A stretch of 64,000 nucleotides of DNA, taken from positions 14,032,428 through 14,096,427 of the forward strand of contig NC_064759.1 in the NCBI RefSeq assembly GCF_011397635.1, read 5' to 3'. Positions within the stretch are counted from its first letter, which is position 1, and each line of letters opens with the position of its first letter. Position numbers and translations under genes: made by a program. The DNA is from Epinephelus fuscoguttatus (lineage: Eukaryota > Chordata > Actinopteri > Perciformes > Serranidae). Shown here piece by piece: positions 1-11,547 of the stretch. Under the pieces are notes generated by a model, which was not told the DNA's origin, ran no database searches, and saw nothing but the letters and a program-made list of their open reading frames with translations.

Positions 1-654
1 ATTAGCTGGGAAGCTCATTGACCTCTAACTGGAAAGTGTCAGTTTGTTAATCCATCCATCAATTTTCTGTCACTGAGTCCAGCTGATGTTAACTGATTGC
101 TTAAATTACTTGGACTTATTGCTCCATACAGCGGGGAAATTCTGACAAAATGTGATATAAATGTCACTAAGTTCATGGACTTAAAAACTAATTATAGGCC
201 TCAGTGTTGTGTCCTGTTATTCTTTGACCGGTATGACCGTGACAAGGGTATTAAAATTCTGTGTGGTATTAAAAAGTCTTAATTTCCACTTGTTGAACAC
301 TGCAGGAACCCTGATACACAAATCATAGTACACCATTCTAACACAGAGTTCTCAATACAGCTTAATGCATTTATAAGAATCATCATCTAAAAAGTTTTCA
401 AGCTAAAATTCTGTTGATCAATAAAATATGTTTGGGTTTTGGACTCTAAGCCAAAGCAAACAAGCTATTTGAAAGTGTCAACCTGTGCTCTAAACATTTA
501 TAATGGATATTTTCTGACATTTTATAAACCAAACAATTCATGATTCATCAAGAGAATGATAACATGAATCAGTGATAGTGATGATTATGTTTAGTTGCAG
601 CCCTTGTTTCCAGTATAGATTTTCTCACATTGATGTGTGCTTCCTCTCCTTCAG
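1..654 (+). other. Intron of CERS2, no gene seen
   Basis: This stretch lies upstream of the first recognisable CERS2 exon and ends in a pyrimidine-rich AG acceptor at 643-654. It is AT-rich, and I saw no coding similarity or bounded repeat in it. The 5' exons of CERS2 must lie outside the window. Confidence 0.6.
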
Positions 655-3600
655 ACTCTCCTTCCATCTCAGTATTGGTACTACATGATTGAGTTGGGTT
701 TCTACGGCTCTCTGCTCTTCAGTGTGGCCTCTGACGTCAAACGCAAAGTGAGTGAATTCATCTCTCCTCAGTTCAGGCGGTATAAAACAATAAGACGTAC
801 GAGGGAGCAGAATGAAAAGATGACTGTGAACGGAAAACAAATATAATGCACACACACAGTAGTTTGTTTTGCACTTTTATATGGCTATGATGTCATTGTT
901 GCCTGAACGCGAGAGGAAGACAAAGTCTGTTGTTACTATCTGATCTGTTAAACATCTGGCGTGGACTGTGGGCTGGACATTAGACTGTTGTTACACGTGT
1001 GTGTGTGCAGAGCAGGAAGTCCTGCCAAAGTGGGACAGTGTGTTCCTTCAACACATTATTCTAACCTAGATTGCTTTTCAGCTCACAAACACAAACACAC
1101 CCACTAAAAGCATGCGACACGTAAATATATTTCATACATGTTCCTTTCTCAGTGTAACTCCTGTCTTCTTTTCTTTAGGACTTCAAGGAGCAGATCGTCC
1201 ACCATGTGGCGACCATCCTCCTCATCAGCTTCTCCTGGTGTGTTAACTACATCCGAGCTGGAACTCTAATCATGCTGGTCCACGACTCCTCCGATTACCT
1301 CCTTGAGGTGAATGCCATTCATACATTACAAATTTTTGATCAGCACACTTTGGCATGCAAACATTTGATCTGGGCCAGTATTAATAATCACCACAACATC
1401 ACCCAGCAAAAAGAAAAATGCCGACTGTTTACATGCTACGTCCCCACTCAGTTTAAGATGTGATTCAGTGAGTGCTCTCAAACTTATATACATTGATGGC
1501 AACACACTGAGGACACACTGCCCCCTTGTGGAGGAAACACTTTGGCCATGTTCAGTTGAACAGAGGCAAACCAACCATTTTCATTATTCAAAGTGGGGCC
1601 AGGCAGTATGGCTCATGAATAACATCTTGATATTTTTAGGCTATGCTGTGTTATATGACATATATATATCTAGATATGTTTATAGTCTCTCCAAAATAAC
1701 ATATATTATTTTATTGACAGACGATGTTTAATACATCATTTTGATTGAACCCTTTGATGCGTATGATTATACCAGTGTAAACTAATCTGACTTTACACAG
1801 ATTGTATATGACAATTTAGAAGTCTTTAATTTTAAAATTCCACATCAGAACGTCCTCATACTGAGTGGCACTTGATTGGTCATTATGGATGTATTCCTTA
1901 CTGTAAAGTTTGACTAATTATTTACACAATTTTTAAAAAAAAAAATCACCTGCAACATTACCATTTGTATGTCAGTTACTCACCCCATGCTACGTTGAAT
2001 TCTTGAAGAAAACTTTGTTTTTCTCAGATGTCACATTCATTATGAATTGAAGTAAACATGGACAATGTTTAACAACAACAAAACTATCTAGAAACACATA
2101 TTTTACAAATTCTCATACAGCTCATGCAGTATAATCAAGTCTCATTCATCCAGCTGTGTGCTCAATGCTTCCCAAACTCGTGTATTTTGGCTAAAACGTT
2201 ATGATTTAAAACTATTTTGCCAATGAGTAGAGCGCTCTGAGCGTGCCTGAGGGGTATTCCAGAAAGCGGGTTATGTGAAAACTCAGAGTAAGTTAACCCT
2301 GAGATGAGGGAAACTCTGAGTTATCTGTTCCAGAAAGAGAGGTAACTGAAACTCTGAGTCAGTCACCATGGTAACAGACTCTGTGAACCTAACCTGCTCG
2401 CTGACAGGTTTTCTTCAATAAACCCTGAGTTTTTCTCTGTCTCCTCCCTCTTACACGCTGTTTCATTTCCTCATTCATTCAGTCCGTGTCAAAGCTTGTA
2501 TCAAAGCGCATTAATTATCAGAGATTTACCGTCTGTCACAGTCTAAATCCTGCTGGATATTAATTTGTTACTCAGGACTGTCTTAAGTTACTGAATTTAT
2601 GCACATCAATCATTTCTTTGGACATCAGTTTTTGTCTTAACATTCAAATATTACACAGCGAGAATTCACCCTCCGCTCAGAATCAAACCTCTGTCCTTTT
2701 TATATGTAGGCCTATTATTTTTTATAACACTGTGCACAAGGATCAGACTGTCAGTCTGTTAGAGCAGCTCCGAAATGTTTATTGCACATGATGTGTAGGT
2801 CTAATTATTTAAATTTTAAAAAACCAGTATGAAGCTTTAGACACGTAGTATCAATGACTAATGATCTCTATCACTGATGTCACTGGTCGCACTGATGGAA
2901 CATAATTCCTATAGCCTAATATTGGGGATTATGTGTTAATATTTCTGAGTGAGCAATGGTGCAGCATTTCACTGTCTTTAAATTTACTACATTTGTAGCT
3001 GAAATAAAATCACTGAATGCTGTTGAGTCAAGATACAAATAGATGTCCAACATTTTAAAATCTACTGTATTTTAACCTCAACGTCTTTTCAGGTGCAAAT
3101 CACCAAACATATTATTACTGGGTCAGACTGTGAGTTTACAGTCATGTCTTTATGTCTTTGATCTATAGCCTAGACTATATGTTTTAAATCTTCCTATTTT
3201 TCAGTTGTTGCCTCCTGTGTTTTTTCCCATCAGATTAAATCTGAACAAATATATTTTTATATATTATTAATATAATGTAATGTATCTACAGCCTGATACA
3301 CAGTCAGATTCCACCACTTTATCTTCATTAAGGAAATGTAAGTCTGATAAATGATGACTAAACGGACAACACTGAATCAAACTTTTTTATTAACTTTATG
3401 GTTAACTTATTGACACTTTCCTCGCTCTGACTCAGGCTCTTCTTTTAAAGATAAACGTGCACTGTCTGCTACACATGCATTAATATCTCTGCATCAACTG
3501 GATGGTCTGTCTTTTATTTACCTGTTGCCATGGTGAATCGTGGAGTCGGAGCTCCATTGATGATGGCTTTTTATTGTCGGTTTAACTCAGAGTGAACATA

Positions 3601-4889
3601 CTCAGAGTTTCCCATCTCAGAGTAAGTCAACTCAGAGTTCAGGGATAGACTCAGAGTTTGTTGAACCTCCTACCTGGAATACCCCTCTGATCCCGCACGT
3701 ACATATGAGCTCCACTTGAGCAGAGTTTAAATGCACACACTTTCTCAGGCATATTACTCTGCCACGCTGTTTATGCTGACATGTTTTAAATTTTAATGTT
3801 TTAGCAAAAATGCATATGTTTGGGAAGTATCGAGCGTACAACGGGACATAGATTATACTACATGAGTTTTATGAGAGTTTGCAAACAGATGTTTTGATAT
3901 AGTTTTGTTGTTGTTAAAATACGTTCTCTGTTTACTTCAACTTAAGAAGAATTTGTTGCATTTTCTTCATGAATTCGAGTAATTGATATGCAAAAGGTCA
4001 TTTTGCAGGTGAAGTGCTACTTTAAATTCAATTTTTCTCTGAAATGCAGTTTGCAGGCTTTTTCCCATTAAATTTTCATGCATTTAAATCAGCATTTAAT
4101 ATTTACTTATTTTGTTTTATTTTTATATATTTATTGCTGACAGACTGACCGACTGCCTGACTTAATGAATGAATGTTAAATGGCACATTCATCAGAAGGC
4201 TGCATTTATTTTGCAGTCTATTCTTACGCGTTTTTACCATAAGGCCCTGTATATACATTTTCAGCAAAAAAACAAAACGTGGGGACAAGTTTGACCATCT
4301 TTTCTGTACTTGACTGCAGTGTTCTGCACCAGGTGGCGTTTATCTGATGGAAGAGATGCGTGGTGCTGCCGCCTTTAGCAGCAAACATTTTGTGACATAT
4401 TTTGCAGAGGATAGTAGTCTGTTCCACATCTGCTGTCCTGAAACTGAATCACCTCCAGATGATATGCATACTGCAGGCTCTTCCTCCATTTTGAATTAAT
4501 GTGATCTCGGGACAATAATTGACATCAAACCGGTGGGCGTGGTTGATCTATTTGGGGTGTCTTTGTGTTTGTGTGAGGGAGAGTGAGCCTCCTGCACGTA
4601 AACACAGCCTGCTTTTCATGCATAAATAAATGACTACATGCACAAAGGCTAAAGCTTAATCTCTAGATGAAGATATGGTCGTCTCCCATGTGCCACATAA
4701 AATGATAATCAAATGTATTCTGTAATCTTTAACTGAACTATTAAACACATTTTCTTTCTTCTCCTTCTGACAGTCTGCAAAGATGTTCAACTATGCTGGG
4801 TGGCGAAACGCCTGTAACTACATCTTCATTGTATTTGCTGCAATCTTCATTATTACTCGACTGGTCATCTTCCCCTTCTGGTACACACA

Positions 4890-4925
<36 letters not shown>

Positions 4926-7414
4926 TAAACAACTGTTTTAATGTGTTACTATAACACGCACTTGTACATTGATTAAATGATCTCACTGTCTCTGTTGCAG
5001 GATTATTTACTGTACGTGGGTTTACCCAGTGACCGTCTATGAACCCTTCTTTGGCTACTACTTTTTCAATGGACTTTTGATGACTCTTCAGTGTCTACAT
5101 GTCTTCTGGGCTGTCCTCATCATACGCATAGCAGTCCGCTTCCTCACCAACAATGTAAGTAGACAAAGAAATCGATTGCAAAGTTCAAGACTGTTTGTTC
5201 AGTCATTTAATCATGAACATTTCAGTGCTTACATCTTCACCATTTAGCAGTGTTTAAAAGACAAATATACAGTAATTAAATATAAACGAGATAAAATAAA
5301 ATAATAGGATAGACAAAATAAAATGTACATGTACTCCCGACTGAAAATCTGCAGCTGAAACGTTTGAAATATCAAAAAATCTGAACTTAAAATGAAGATC
5401 CTCAAAGAAATGTAAGTTTCAGTGTAAGTACTGAATGAAGTTCAAGCGCTGATTTAAAGGGACAGTTCACCCCAAAATCAAAAATACAATTTTTTCCGCT
5501 TACCTGTACTGCTTCTTATCAGTCTAGTTTCTTTAGGTGTGAGTTGCAGTGTTGGAGATATCAGCCATAGAGCTGCCTGTTGTCTTTAGGAAAAGAAACA
5601 TAGTTGGGCATGTTTAGGTTTTGGCAAGTTAACAAACTGTGGTTAGATTTAGGAAAAGACACATGGTGATGATGTACCTTAAAATGACTCAGAGTTCACT
5701 CAGAGGTTTCCTGGTGGAATGTCCTGTGTTTTGTGAGCCATTCACCACCCCAACCTGCCTCCTTATGGGACCACTTCCTTCTTTACTCCCATCAGCACGT
5801 TAGTCATGTGATTGCATCATCTCACAAACTCACAAACAGTTCATGAGAACAGCTTAAGGCCCTGTTTACACAGAAAGTGTTTTAGCAGCTGGAGGTGGCT
5901 TTTTGTAACTGTTTTTAATGAGAATTAAGCTTTTTGCTCGCGGTTTTTGTGTTGCAATGTGCCTTGTGTTTCTGCACTCTAGGCGCCTGTCGTTTTTGCC
6001 GGAGCACTCTGAACTCCTGTTGAAAAAGTGAAAAAGTTGTCATCTCTTTTTCATCATCTTTTTTCCCATTGTCCAATGGGATGATTTTAGAGGCGGGCCT
6101 TCTGTGGGGGTCACAACAACAAGCTTACAGTTGGTAAACAATGGAGGAGAAACTGGTGGTAGTGGTTGCTGGATACTCAAGAGCTATACGGCACGACCAT
6201 AGACAGCAGGTTGTCAAACTGCCCCCGAGTCATCCTAAAATACGCCTGGCAACAGCCATCATTGAGGCAAAGCCCCTGGTGGTGGTGGACCAGTTGGAGG
6301 ACCAACTGGTGGTACTCCCTGTGATCCACCCTCTTTTTTAGGGTCTCATGTACCCACACAGATCTGTTTCCCTGTGCTCAATAAGCTATTTGCTGACAGC
6401 CTCTCACCCTCAACCAGAGCTACAGCAACTAACCTTTACCTCAACATTTTAGGAACTAGATACTTTTACATTACGATTGATTACATGGGAATCTTAAGGA
6501 TGTGATGGGGTTGCTGCCTGGCAACAATAAAAAGGCACGGCCAGTGTTTTTTTACCAGTGGCATTCAATTTTTGCAGTGCAGCTTGCGTTTTGAAACCTG
6601 CTAAGTGCTCTCTGTATGATCAGAGCCTAATGCCAATCACTTGGTATCCATGGTAACCTGTATGCACATCAGCTTGGGTATTTCCCCTCATTTAAAAACT
6701 GCTGTGCTCCTATCTGAGTCCATGTATTTTTTCAGTTGAGTCCATTAAAAAGTGTGTGACAGTGATCCCACAGTAATAAGCCCTGAATCACGACTGTACA
6801 GGACGCCTCCGTTTCGTCTTGTCTCTACCTGCAAGTCATTACTCATAATTCTAGGAATAATGCTCATAATCAGTGACTGCTTTGTGACACCAAAGAACAT
6901 AAACAGATACATCAGGAGCATTAAAATGCTGCATCAACTTGTCAGTCACTGGAATTTGATTTCCTGTCATGCGTCCTGAAAATGCATTGACAATCGTCAA
7001 AACTGTCCATACAGAGAGTTACCTGTCAGTCTGTTTAACTTTGTGCGTACTCTTCTTGATTTGTTTGTAAAAGGTCTAATCTAAACTGAATAAATTGCTA
7101 CAATCCATCATTTTTCATGTCACAGATCTGTTGCAACCAGTTGCACACACACATATTTTTCATGCATGCAACTGGATGGTTTGAGTTTGTTCTGACACTG
7201 ACCAGAGCTCCAGTACAGTTTGAGCATTGATTAATGGTGTGTTTCAACCTTTCTTTTTTTCCAGGAAAAAGTGGATGATGAAAGGAGCGACAAAGACGAA
7301 ACAGATGATTCAGATGACGAGGAAGAAGAGGAGGGCAAAAAGGACATGAAGAAAAATGGACCGGTGCAGAACGGTCACACAGTCCACAACAACAACCACA
7401 GCAAGACAGAGTGA
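655..7414 (+). CDS. cers2: Ceramide synthase 2, C-terminal part (5' end outside window)
   Basis: Ceramide synthases are multi-pass ER membrane enzymes that N-acylate sphinganine or sphingosine with acyl-CoA; CERS2 of mammals prefers very long chains. Exons: 655-747, 1179-1307, 4774-4880, 5001-5154, 7265-7414. They join in phase to give 210 codons and a TGA stop. The product covers most of the TLC (Lag1) domain. It starts at [14 protein letters not shown], then has the Lag1 motif with the catalytic His pair ([10 protein letters not shown]) and the acidic HDSSDYLLE. Several hydrophobic segments follow ([19 protein letters not shown] and later). The tail is acidic ([11 protein letters not shown]) and ends in a basic, Asn-rich stretch, like the CK2-phosphorylated tail of mammalian CERS2. 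Similarity to CERS2 rather than CERS4-6 is clear in the [10 protein letters not shown] and YYFFN regions. A teleost a/b paralogue cannot be told apart here. Introns 2 and 4 of this set carry transposons. Confidence 0.93.
1931..4025. mobile_element. Inverted-repeat element interrupted by a second transposon
   Basis: The left end (about 1931-2246) and right end (about 3690-4025) are inverted copies of each other. The run CCCAAACT...GCTAAAACGTTA on the left matches the reverse complement of the right around 3780-3830, and the outer ends share CACCTGCAA..TTACC-like sequence. A related, uninterrupted element lies at about 32061-32637. Removing 2250-3686 leaves about 660 bp, close to that copy. Superfamily not assigned; it lies in a CERS2 intron. 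Confidence 0.65.
2250..3686. mobile_element. Non-autonomous DNA transposon with CTG target duplication
   Basis: The ends are perfect 13-bp inverted repeats AGGGGTATTCCAG / CTGGAATACCCCT, flanked by direct CTG at 2247-2249 and 3687-3689. Subterminal regions hold many copies of ACTCAGAGT in both orientations (2280-2410 and 3580-3660). No transposase ORF is visible. The 3-bp duplication fits PIF/Harbinger-like elements, but the superfamily is an inference. It sits inside the older element at 1931-4025. Confidence 0.75.
4882..4923. repeat. (AC)n microsatellite
   Basis: A nearly pure AC dinucleotide run begins right after the donor site of the CERS2 exon 4774-4880. Length polymorphism so close to the 5' splice site is likely but unlikely to matter for coding. 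Confidence 0.9.
5458..5580 (+). repeat. End fragment of a MITE-like repeat
   Basis: The stretch starts with AAAGGGACAGTTCACCCC, an end I recognise from dispersed miniature elements in fish genomes. I did not find a matching inverted end nearby, so it is probably a solo end. It lies in the last CERS2 intron. Confidence 0.4.
5858..6627 (-). mobile_element. Deleted PIF/Harbinger transposon with transposase remnant
   Basis: Imperfect inverted ends (GGCCCTGTTTACACAGA on the left; the reverse complement of the right end reads GGCTCTGATCATACAGA) are flanked by direct TAA at 5855-5857 and 6628-6630, the TWA duplication typical of PIF/Harbinger. On the minus strand, 6177-6359 encodes a 60-aa piece with [17 protein letters not shown] and [16 protein letters not shown]. 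This resembles the N-terminal part of fish Harbinger transposases (VHP..KR...EYH.LV.EL, ..YFRM....FD.LL). The catalytic DDE region is missing, so the element is internally deleted and cannot move by itself. Confidence 0.7.
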
Positions 7415-8142
7415 AAGCAAACAAGTGTCAGGACGAAAGAATGCGAGAAGGACTCATATCCCTCGGCAGGGGAGCAGCAGGGAGGGATGAAAAGAGAGAG
7501 AAAGAAGAAGGGATTGTGGGTCAGGGAGGGGGCAAGTCATTCCCTTGAAACTAAGAACAGCAGGTATCCTGAGGAAATTTGACACTGTTACTTTTGCACA
7601 ACACAAAAAAAAAACACACACTCACACACGTTCATCTGTACTTTTAGAGGGCACAGAGATCCAGCAGATGAGAAACACTACGTTAAGTGGCACGGCGTTT
7701 TTGCTTTGTCATTAGAGAAAAATCTATCATTGTCTGTGTGATGTCAGTCCCGAAATTTCAAAGAGACAGGGGAGAAAATGGACGGAGGAGGGCGGTGATG
7801 CTGCTTCTACTTTAGCTTTCCTTGTTCTGTGTGCCTTGGAGCCAGCTGATGGCTGTTAAAACGCCATTTTTAAAAAAGCTTTCTGCTTTTATCTTGTGTT
7901 GCTTTATGTCGTTGCACCTTTTTTGTTTTCTACTAAATGAACAAAAGCGAGTGAAAGTGAGTTTTACAAAAGTGAGACAACGGGGCATTTATTTCTCTGA
8001 TTTTCTGTCTATGCAATTACGTAAGTGTTCAGCTATTGCAACGTCTTTGCACAAACATACAGTGTCTCTTAAATACTGTAATAACCTGCAGTGGGGCTGT
8101 GTGCCTCTGCTCTCCAATGCGCCCTGTGCCATTTTTAAATTA

Positions 8143-9620
8143 GAGTCTGTTTACACCTGGTATTGTCATGCGTCTTGGGTGATCCAATCACAAGTGGACA
8201 GCTCTGTCTGTCTGTTTACACCTGGAATTATGAATGCGTCTGCACATGTGTCTTGTGTAACCACTTCCTACTTCCCTGATCTACATATAAACAAACATGT
8301 GAATCATTTCTGTTTGCAAAGACCAAATACTTTGTTGTTTTTAACTGGCAGGAGGTTCATCAATGAGTAAAATCTTATGTCATCATAGGGCTGCTGCAGC
8401 GTATTGATTCACTCATCCCCTCCTTTCCCTCTGGACAAAAAACCCACTAATACCCACCAACATCTGGCTTTTGTCTTTAATCAGAAAGATTACATTTGCC
8501 TTTCACTCCCATGACAAATGACTCTGCAGCAGTCACGGATATTTATCGGCTCCAGCTCTGATCGTCTCCAATCAGCAGTGATGGAAGTAAGACACCCGGG
8601 TGGACACGCTAATTTTGGCCCCTTTGTTGGCGCAATGCAATTACAGGCTGCCGCAAAACTGCTGTACGTCTCGGTACAAGCAGCGCTCAAACATCATTCA
8701 AAATTTAGTCAGACTGAATAAGTAATAGATACAAAAAAGAAGGAACCACCAACATTTTCACTGGCATGTCATTGGCTTGTCCGTGACATGGAATGAAAAA
8801 TAGTAAAAAGGCATACTGGTCTACTGCAGGGACGTGTTCACGGTCTACTGGCGGTGGGAAGGCACTCTGTCGCTGATTTTTAATGGGTTTTTCCACATTT
8901 AAAAAACCACATACACTCACTAATTTTGTGGAAAAATGGTTTTCTTTCTCTCTCAATTCAATTCAGTCGGCTTTATTGACAAGAGACTGCTGCTGCAGGT
9001 TAGGAAGCAGTTGGTAAGAGTCCACAGTGACAGGGCTAACTGTTAGCATCACAGGGCTAACATTAAATCATGGTTATTAAAGGGGTTTAATGACAGTCGA
9101 GATGTTTCATCGTCAGTGGGATTTTATTGGAAACATTTATCAGGTGATGCTGCTGCTGTGTTAGCTCGTGCTAACAGATGTTAACAGATGTTGAACTGTC
9201 CGTTCGCTGGGAGGAGAGGGCCTCCAGAGACGTTCCCTCAGCTCTGCATGTGTGCAACTGTACCCAAAACAGTTTTCTAATCCGCAGGGTGTCAGATAAG
9301 CAAGTACGGGGTTGCCCGTCTCTTTCCAGCTTTCACGCTTAGACTGTCCTATCTCATAAAGGTGAAAAGCCCCCCCAAAAAAGATAAGCAAGTACATCAG
9401 CTGAGTACGTGGTCCTTAAATGTAACCAAGGACCGTTAGCGTACACACTGCTGAAACAATGTGGCCACATGCAGACCAATCCACCTCCCAATGTGGCCTG
9501 AACGATCAGATCTCAAGCTGCATAGAGGACACATTTGGTGCACTCACACCTGTGCTTAGAGCTGTCCACTTGTAATCCAGTCACCCAGCATGCATGTTAA
9601 TACCAGGTGTAAACAGAGCC
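8143..9620. mobile_element. Non-autonomous Harbinger-like transposon, TTA duplication
   Basis: The left end (GAGTCTGTTTACACC) and the reverse complement of the right end (GGCTCTGTTTACACC) continue to match for about 60 bp, including CACAAGTGGACAGCTCT. Direct TTA flanks the element at 8140-8142 and 9621-9623. No transposase ORF is visible in the 1478 bp. Its ends resemble those of the element at 5858-6627, which keeps a transposase fragment, so a Harbinger assignment is reasonable. Confidence 0.7.
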
Positions 9621-10660
9621 TTAGTCTGCCTTGCGAGGTTTAAATGAGTAAATTTGGTGTCAATTTAATAGACGAATATGTTTTAATTTCTGTTCAGCTC
9701 TCAATCCAGCATAGCTCGTTATATACAACTCCTTCCTAAAGAGATGTCTGACCAGTAACGGTGATCCTTTTCAGTTCTGTGCTGTTTGATTAGTCAGAAA
9801 TACCCAGAAACGAGTGCTGAGCACAACCACTGCAATATAACTCACAGCTTCCTGCTAGCTGTGATGAAACTGAATGTTTCTCCTCTCTGGTTTGGCTGAA
9901 GCTGTTTGATCCAGTCGAGCCTTGAATCACACCGATGCTGCCACCCACTGAACACTCTTAACTCAAATCATTGTGAGGGTGGGCTGCTTTGTTGGAGTTG
10001 TACTAAATCGAATGGAATGGGTCAGATTAACCATTTCCAGATTTTACAAACACGGGCCAGGGTTCTTCAGTTCACTGCCTTGTAGCCTGGGTTATGTTTG
10101 TTAACCTGGGTTAGTTGTGTTAAATAGTGTTGATTTAAGTGAATGATTTTAGGTATGATTGTGTGTATGAAACAAGTTTTCACAGGTGTTATTTGATTTG
10201 TTCAGGAGGTAAAAGATATTGGAATCAACGTTTGGCGGTTCAGTGACTTATGAGGAATTTGAGAATTGAGTGTTGCAGTTTTGTCGTCATGCTTTAAAGC
10301 TGTTTGTATGTCAAGTGCCTTATCTGTAATGTATGGGAAGCTCTCTCTCTCCTGTCTTCGTGTGCGCTCCTTTTCTTTCCTGTCTCCACCTCACGTCACA
10401 GATCCAGCTCCAAGACTAGTACGTCCTCCCTCCACCGTCTCATCCATCACCCGCTCCTCCTTTTCTTTATAATTATCTTCCTTTCAAACTCACCCTCATT
10501 CCACCATCATGTTCTTTTTTACTAACCCAGACCAACCAGCAACCTCTCTTCCCCGGTGATACAGAAGAAACAGCTGTGTCCTAATTACAGTGTTATTTTT
10601 TTTTTCTTATTTTGTATTTTTTGTTTGTTTGTTTAATGATGCCTAAGTATTGTTATTAAT

Positions 10661-10666
10661 AATAAA
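10661..10666 (+). terminator. Candidate CERS2 polyadenylation signal
   Basis: A canonical AATAAA, followed within about 30 bp by T-rich and GT-rich sequence (TTTTATGTATTTGTTTATCATGTCTG region). It is the first good signal after the CERS2 stop. Confidence 0.5.
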
Positions 10667-10776
10667 AGCAAAGATCATGAATCACAATGAAAGCACCTTT
10701 TATGTATTTGTTTATCATGTCTGCAAACATCCCACACAGTAAATCCTCAAGTAACAATAAATCAAAAATAAATATG

Positions 10777-11169
10777 GGGCGGCACGGTGGTGTGGTGGTT
10801 AGCACTCTCGCCTCACAGCAAGAGGGTTAGGGTTAGGGGTTAGGGGATTAGGGGAGCCTTTCTGTGCGGAGTTTGCATGTTCTCCCCGTGTCAGCGTGGG
10901 TTCTCTCCGGGCACTCCGGCTTCCTCCCACAGTCCAAAGACCCGTGTCAGCGTGGGTTCTCTCCGGGCACTCCGGCTTCCTCCCACAGTCCAAAGACATG
11001 CAGATTGGGGACTAGGTTAGTGGTTGTCTGTCTCTATGTGTCAGCCCTGTGATAGTCTGGCAACCTGTCCAGGGTGTACCCTGCCTCTCGCCCGATGTCA
11101 GCTGGGATAGGCTCCAGCCCCCCCGTGACCCTCAAGAGGATGAAGCGGTTAGAAGATGAATGAATGAAC
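10777..11169 (+). mobile_element. tRNA-type SINE-like retroelement with 10-bp target duplication
   Basis: The 5' part GGCGGCACGGTGG..GGTTAGCAC resembles a tRNA-derived head with an A box. The 3' part contains the GGGATAGGCTCCAGCCC block and ends in a (TGAA)n tail, as in abundant fish retroelements. A perfect direct AATAAATATG flanks it at 10767-10776 and 11170-11179, which shows retroposition. Where the B box would be expected there is a TTAGGG-like run (about 10825-10856). A 56-bp segment is tandemly duplicated (10886-10941 and 10942-10997). Confidence 0.75.
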
Positions 11170-11317
11170 AATAAATATGATCTGATACAGCCCTTCAGCA
11201 CATCTTCCTCTGAAATATGGTAGAAAAGAAGTGTAAAGTAGTGCAGAATAGAAATACTCAGGTAAACCTTTAAAGCTCGTTTTAAAACATGACATGTTTT
11301 CAGACCATCCTTTAGAG

Positions 11318-11547
11318 CAGTAGTTCCCAACTGGTAGGTCCAAAAGTGGGTCGCACTTTAATTTGAAGTGTTGTTTCTTGCTATAGAATGAGTGAGACAA
11401 TGGACAGCTACTTGTCAGAGACAGCAAACCAGCTCTATGACATGGTCAAACACAAGTATGACGCTGGATATATTTAACTGTGTGGACCTTGAACTAGTGA
11501 CAAAGGAGAAATCTGGATCCTGTGGCTGGACCAGTTGGGAACCAGTG
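11318..11547. mobile_element. hAT-type miniature element (8-bp duplication)
   Basis: The inverted ends CAGTAGTTCCCAACTGG and CCAGTTGGGAACCAGTG match nearly perfectly. A direct CTTTAGAG flanks at 11310-11317 and 11548-11555. An 8-bp duplication with CA..TG ends is the hAT signature. It is 230 bp long with no coding capacity. Confidence 0.85.

Larger units (their letters stand above)
7415..10690 (+). other. Presumed CERS2 3' untranslated region
   Basis: No splice acceptor or further coding exon was recognised after the CERS2 stop. The first convincing AATAAA is at 10661-10666, followed by a GT-rich stretch. If that signal is used, the 3' UTR is about 3.2 kb and contains a whole transposon (8143-9620). 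The long ORF at 7822-8370 does not resemble any family and I treat it as chance. Confidence 0.5.

Noticed and set aside
7822-8370. A 182-codon ORF after the CERS2 stop
   Set aside because: It has no family similarity and a low-complexity, Cys/Phe/Leu-rich composition. It runs into the left end of the transposon at 8143, so it is chance coding in the 3' UTR.
10820-10858. Interstitial telomere repeat
   Set aside because: Only a few degenerate TTAGGG-like units, inside a retroelement. It is too short to call a telomere remnant and is reported only as an oddity of that copy.
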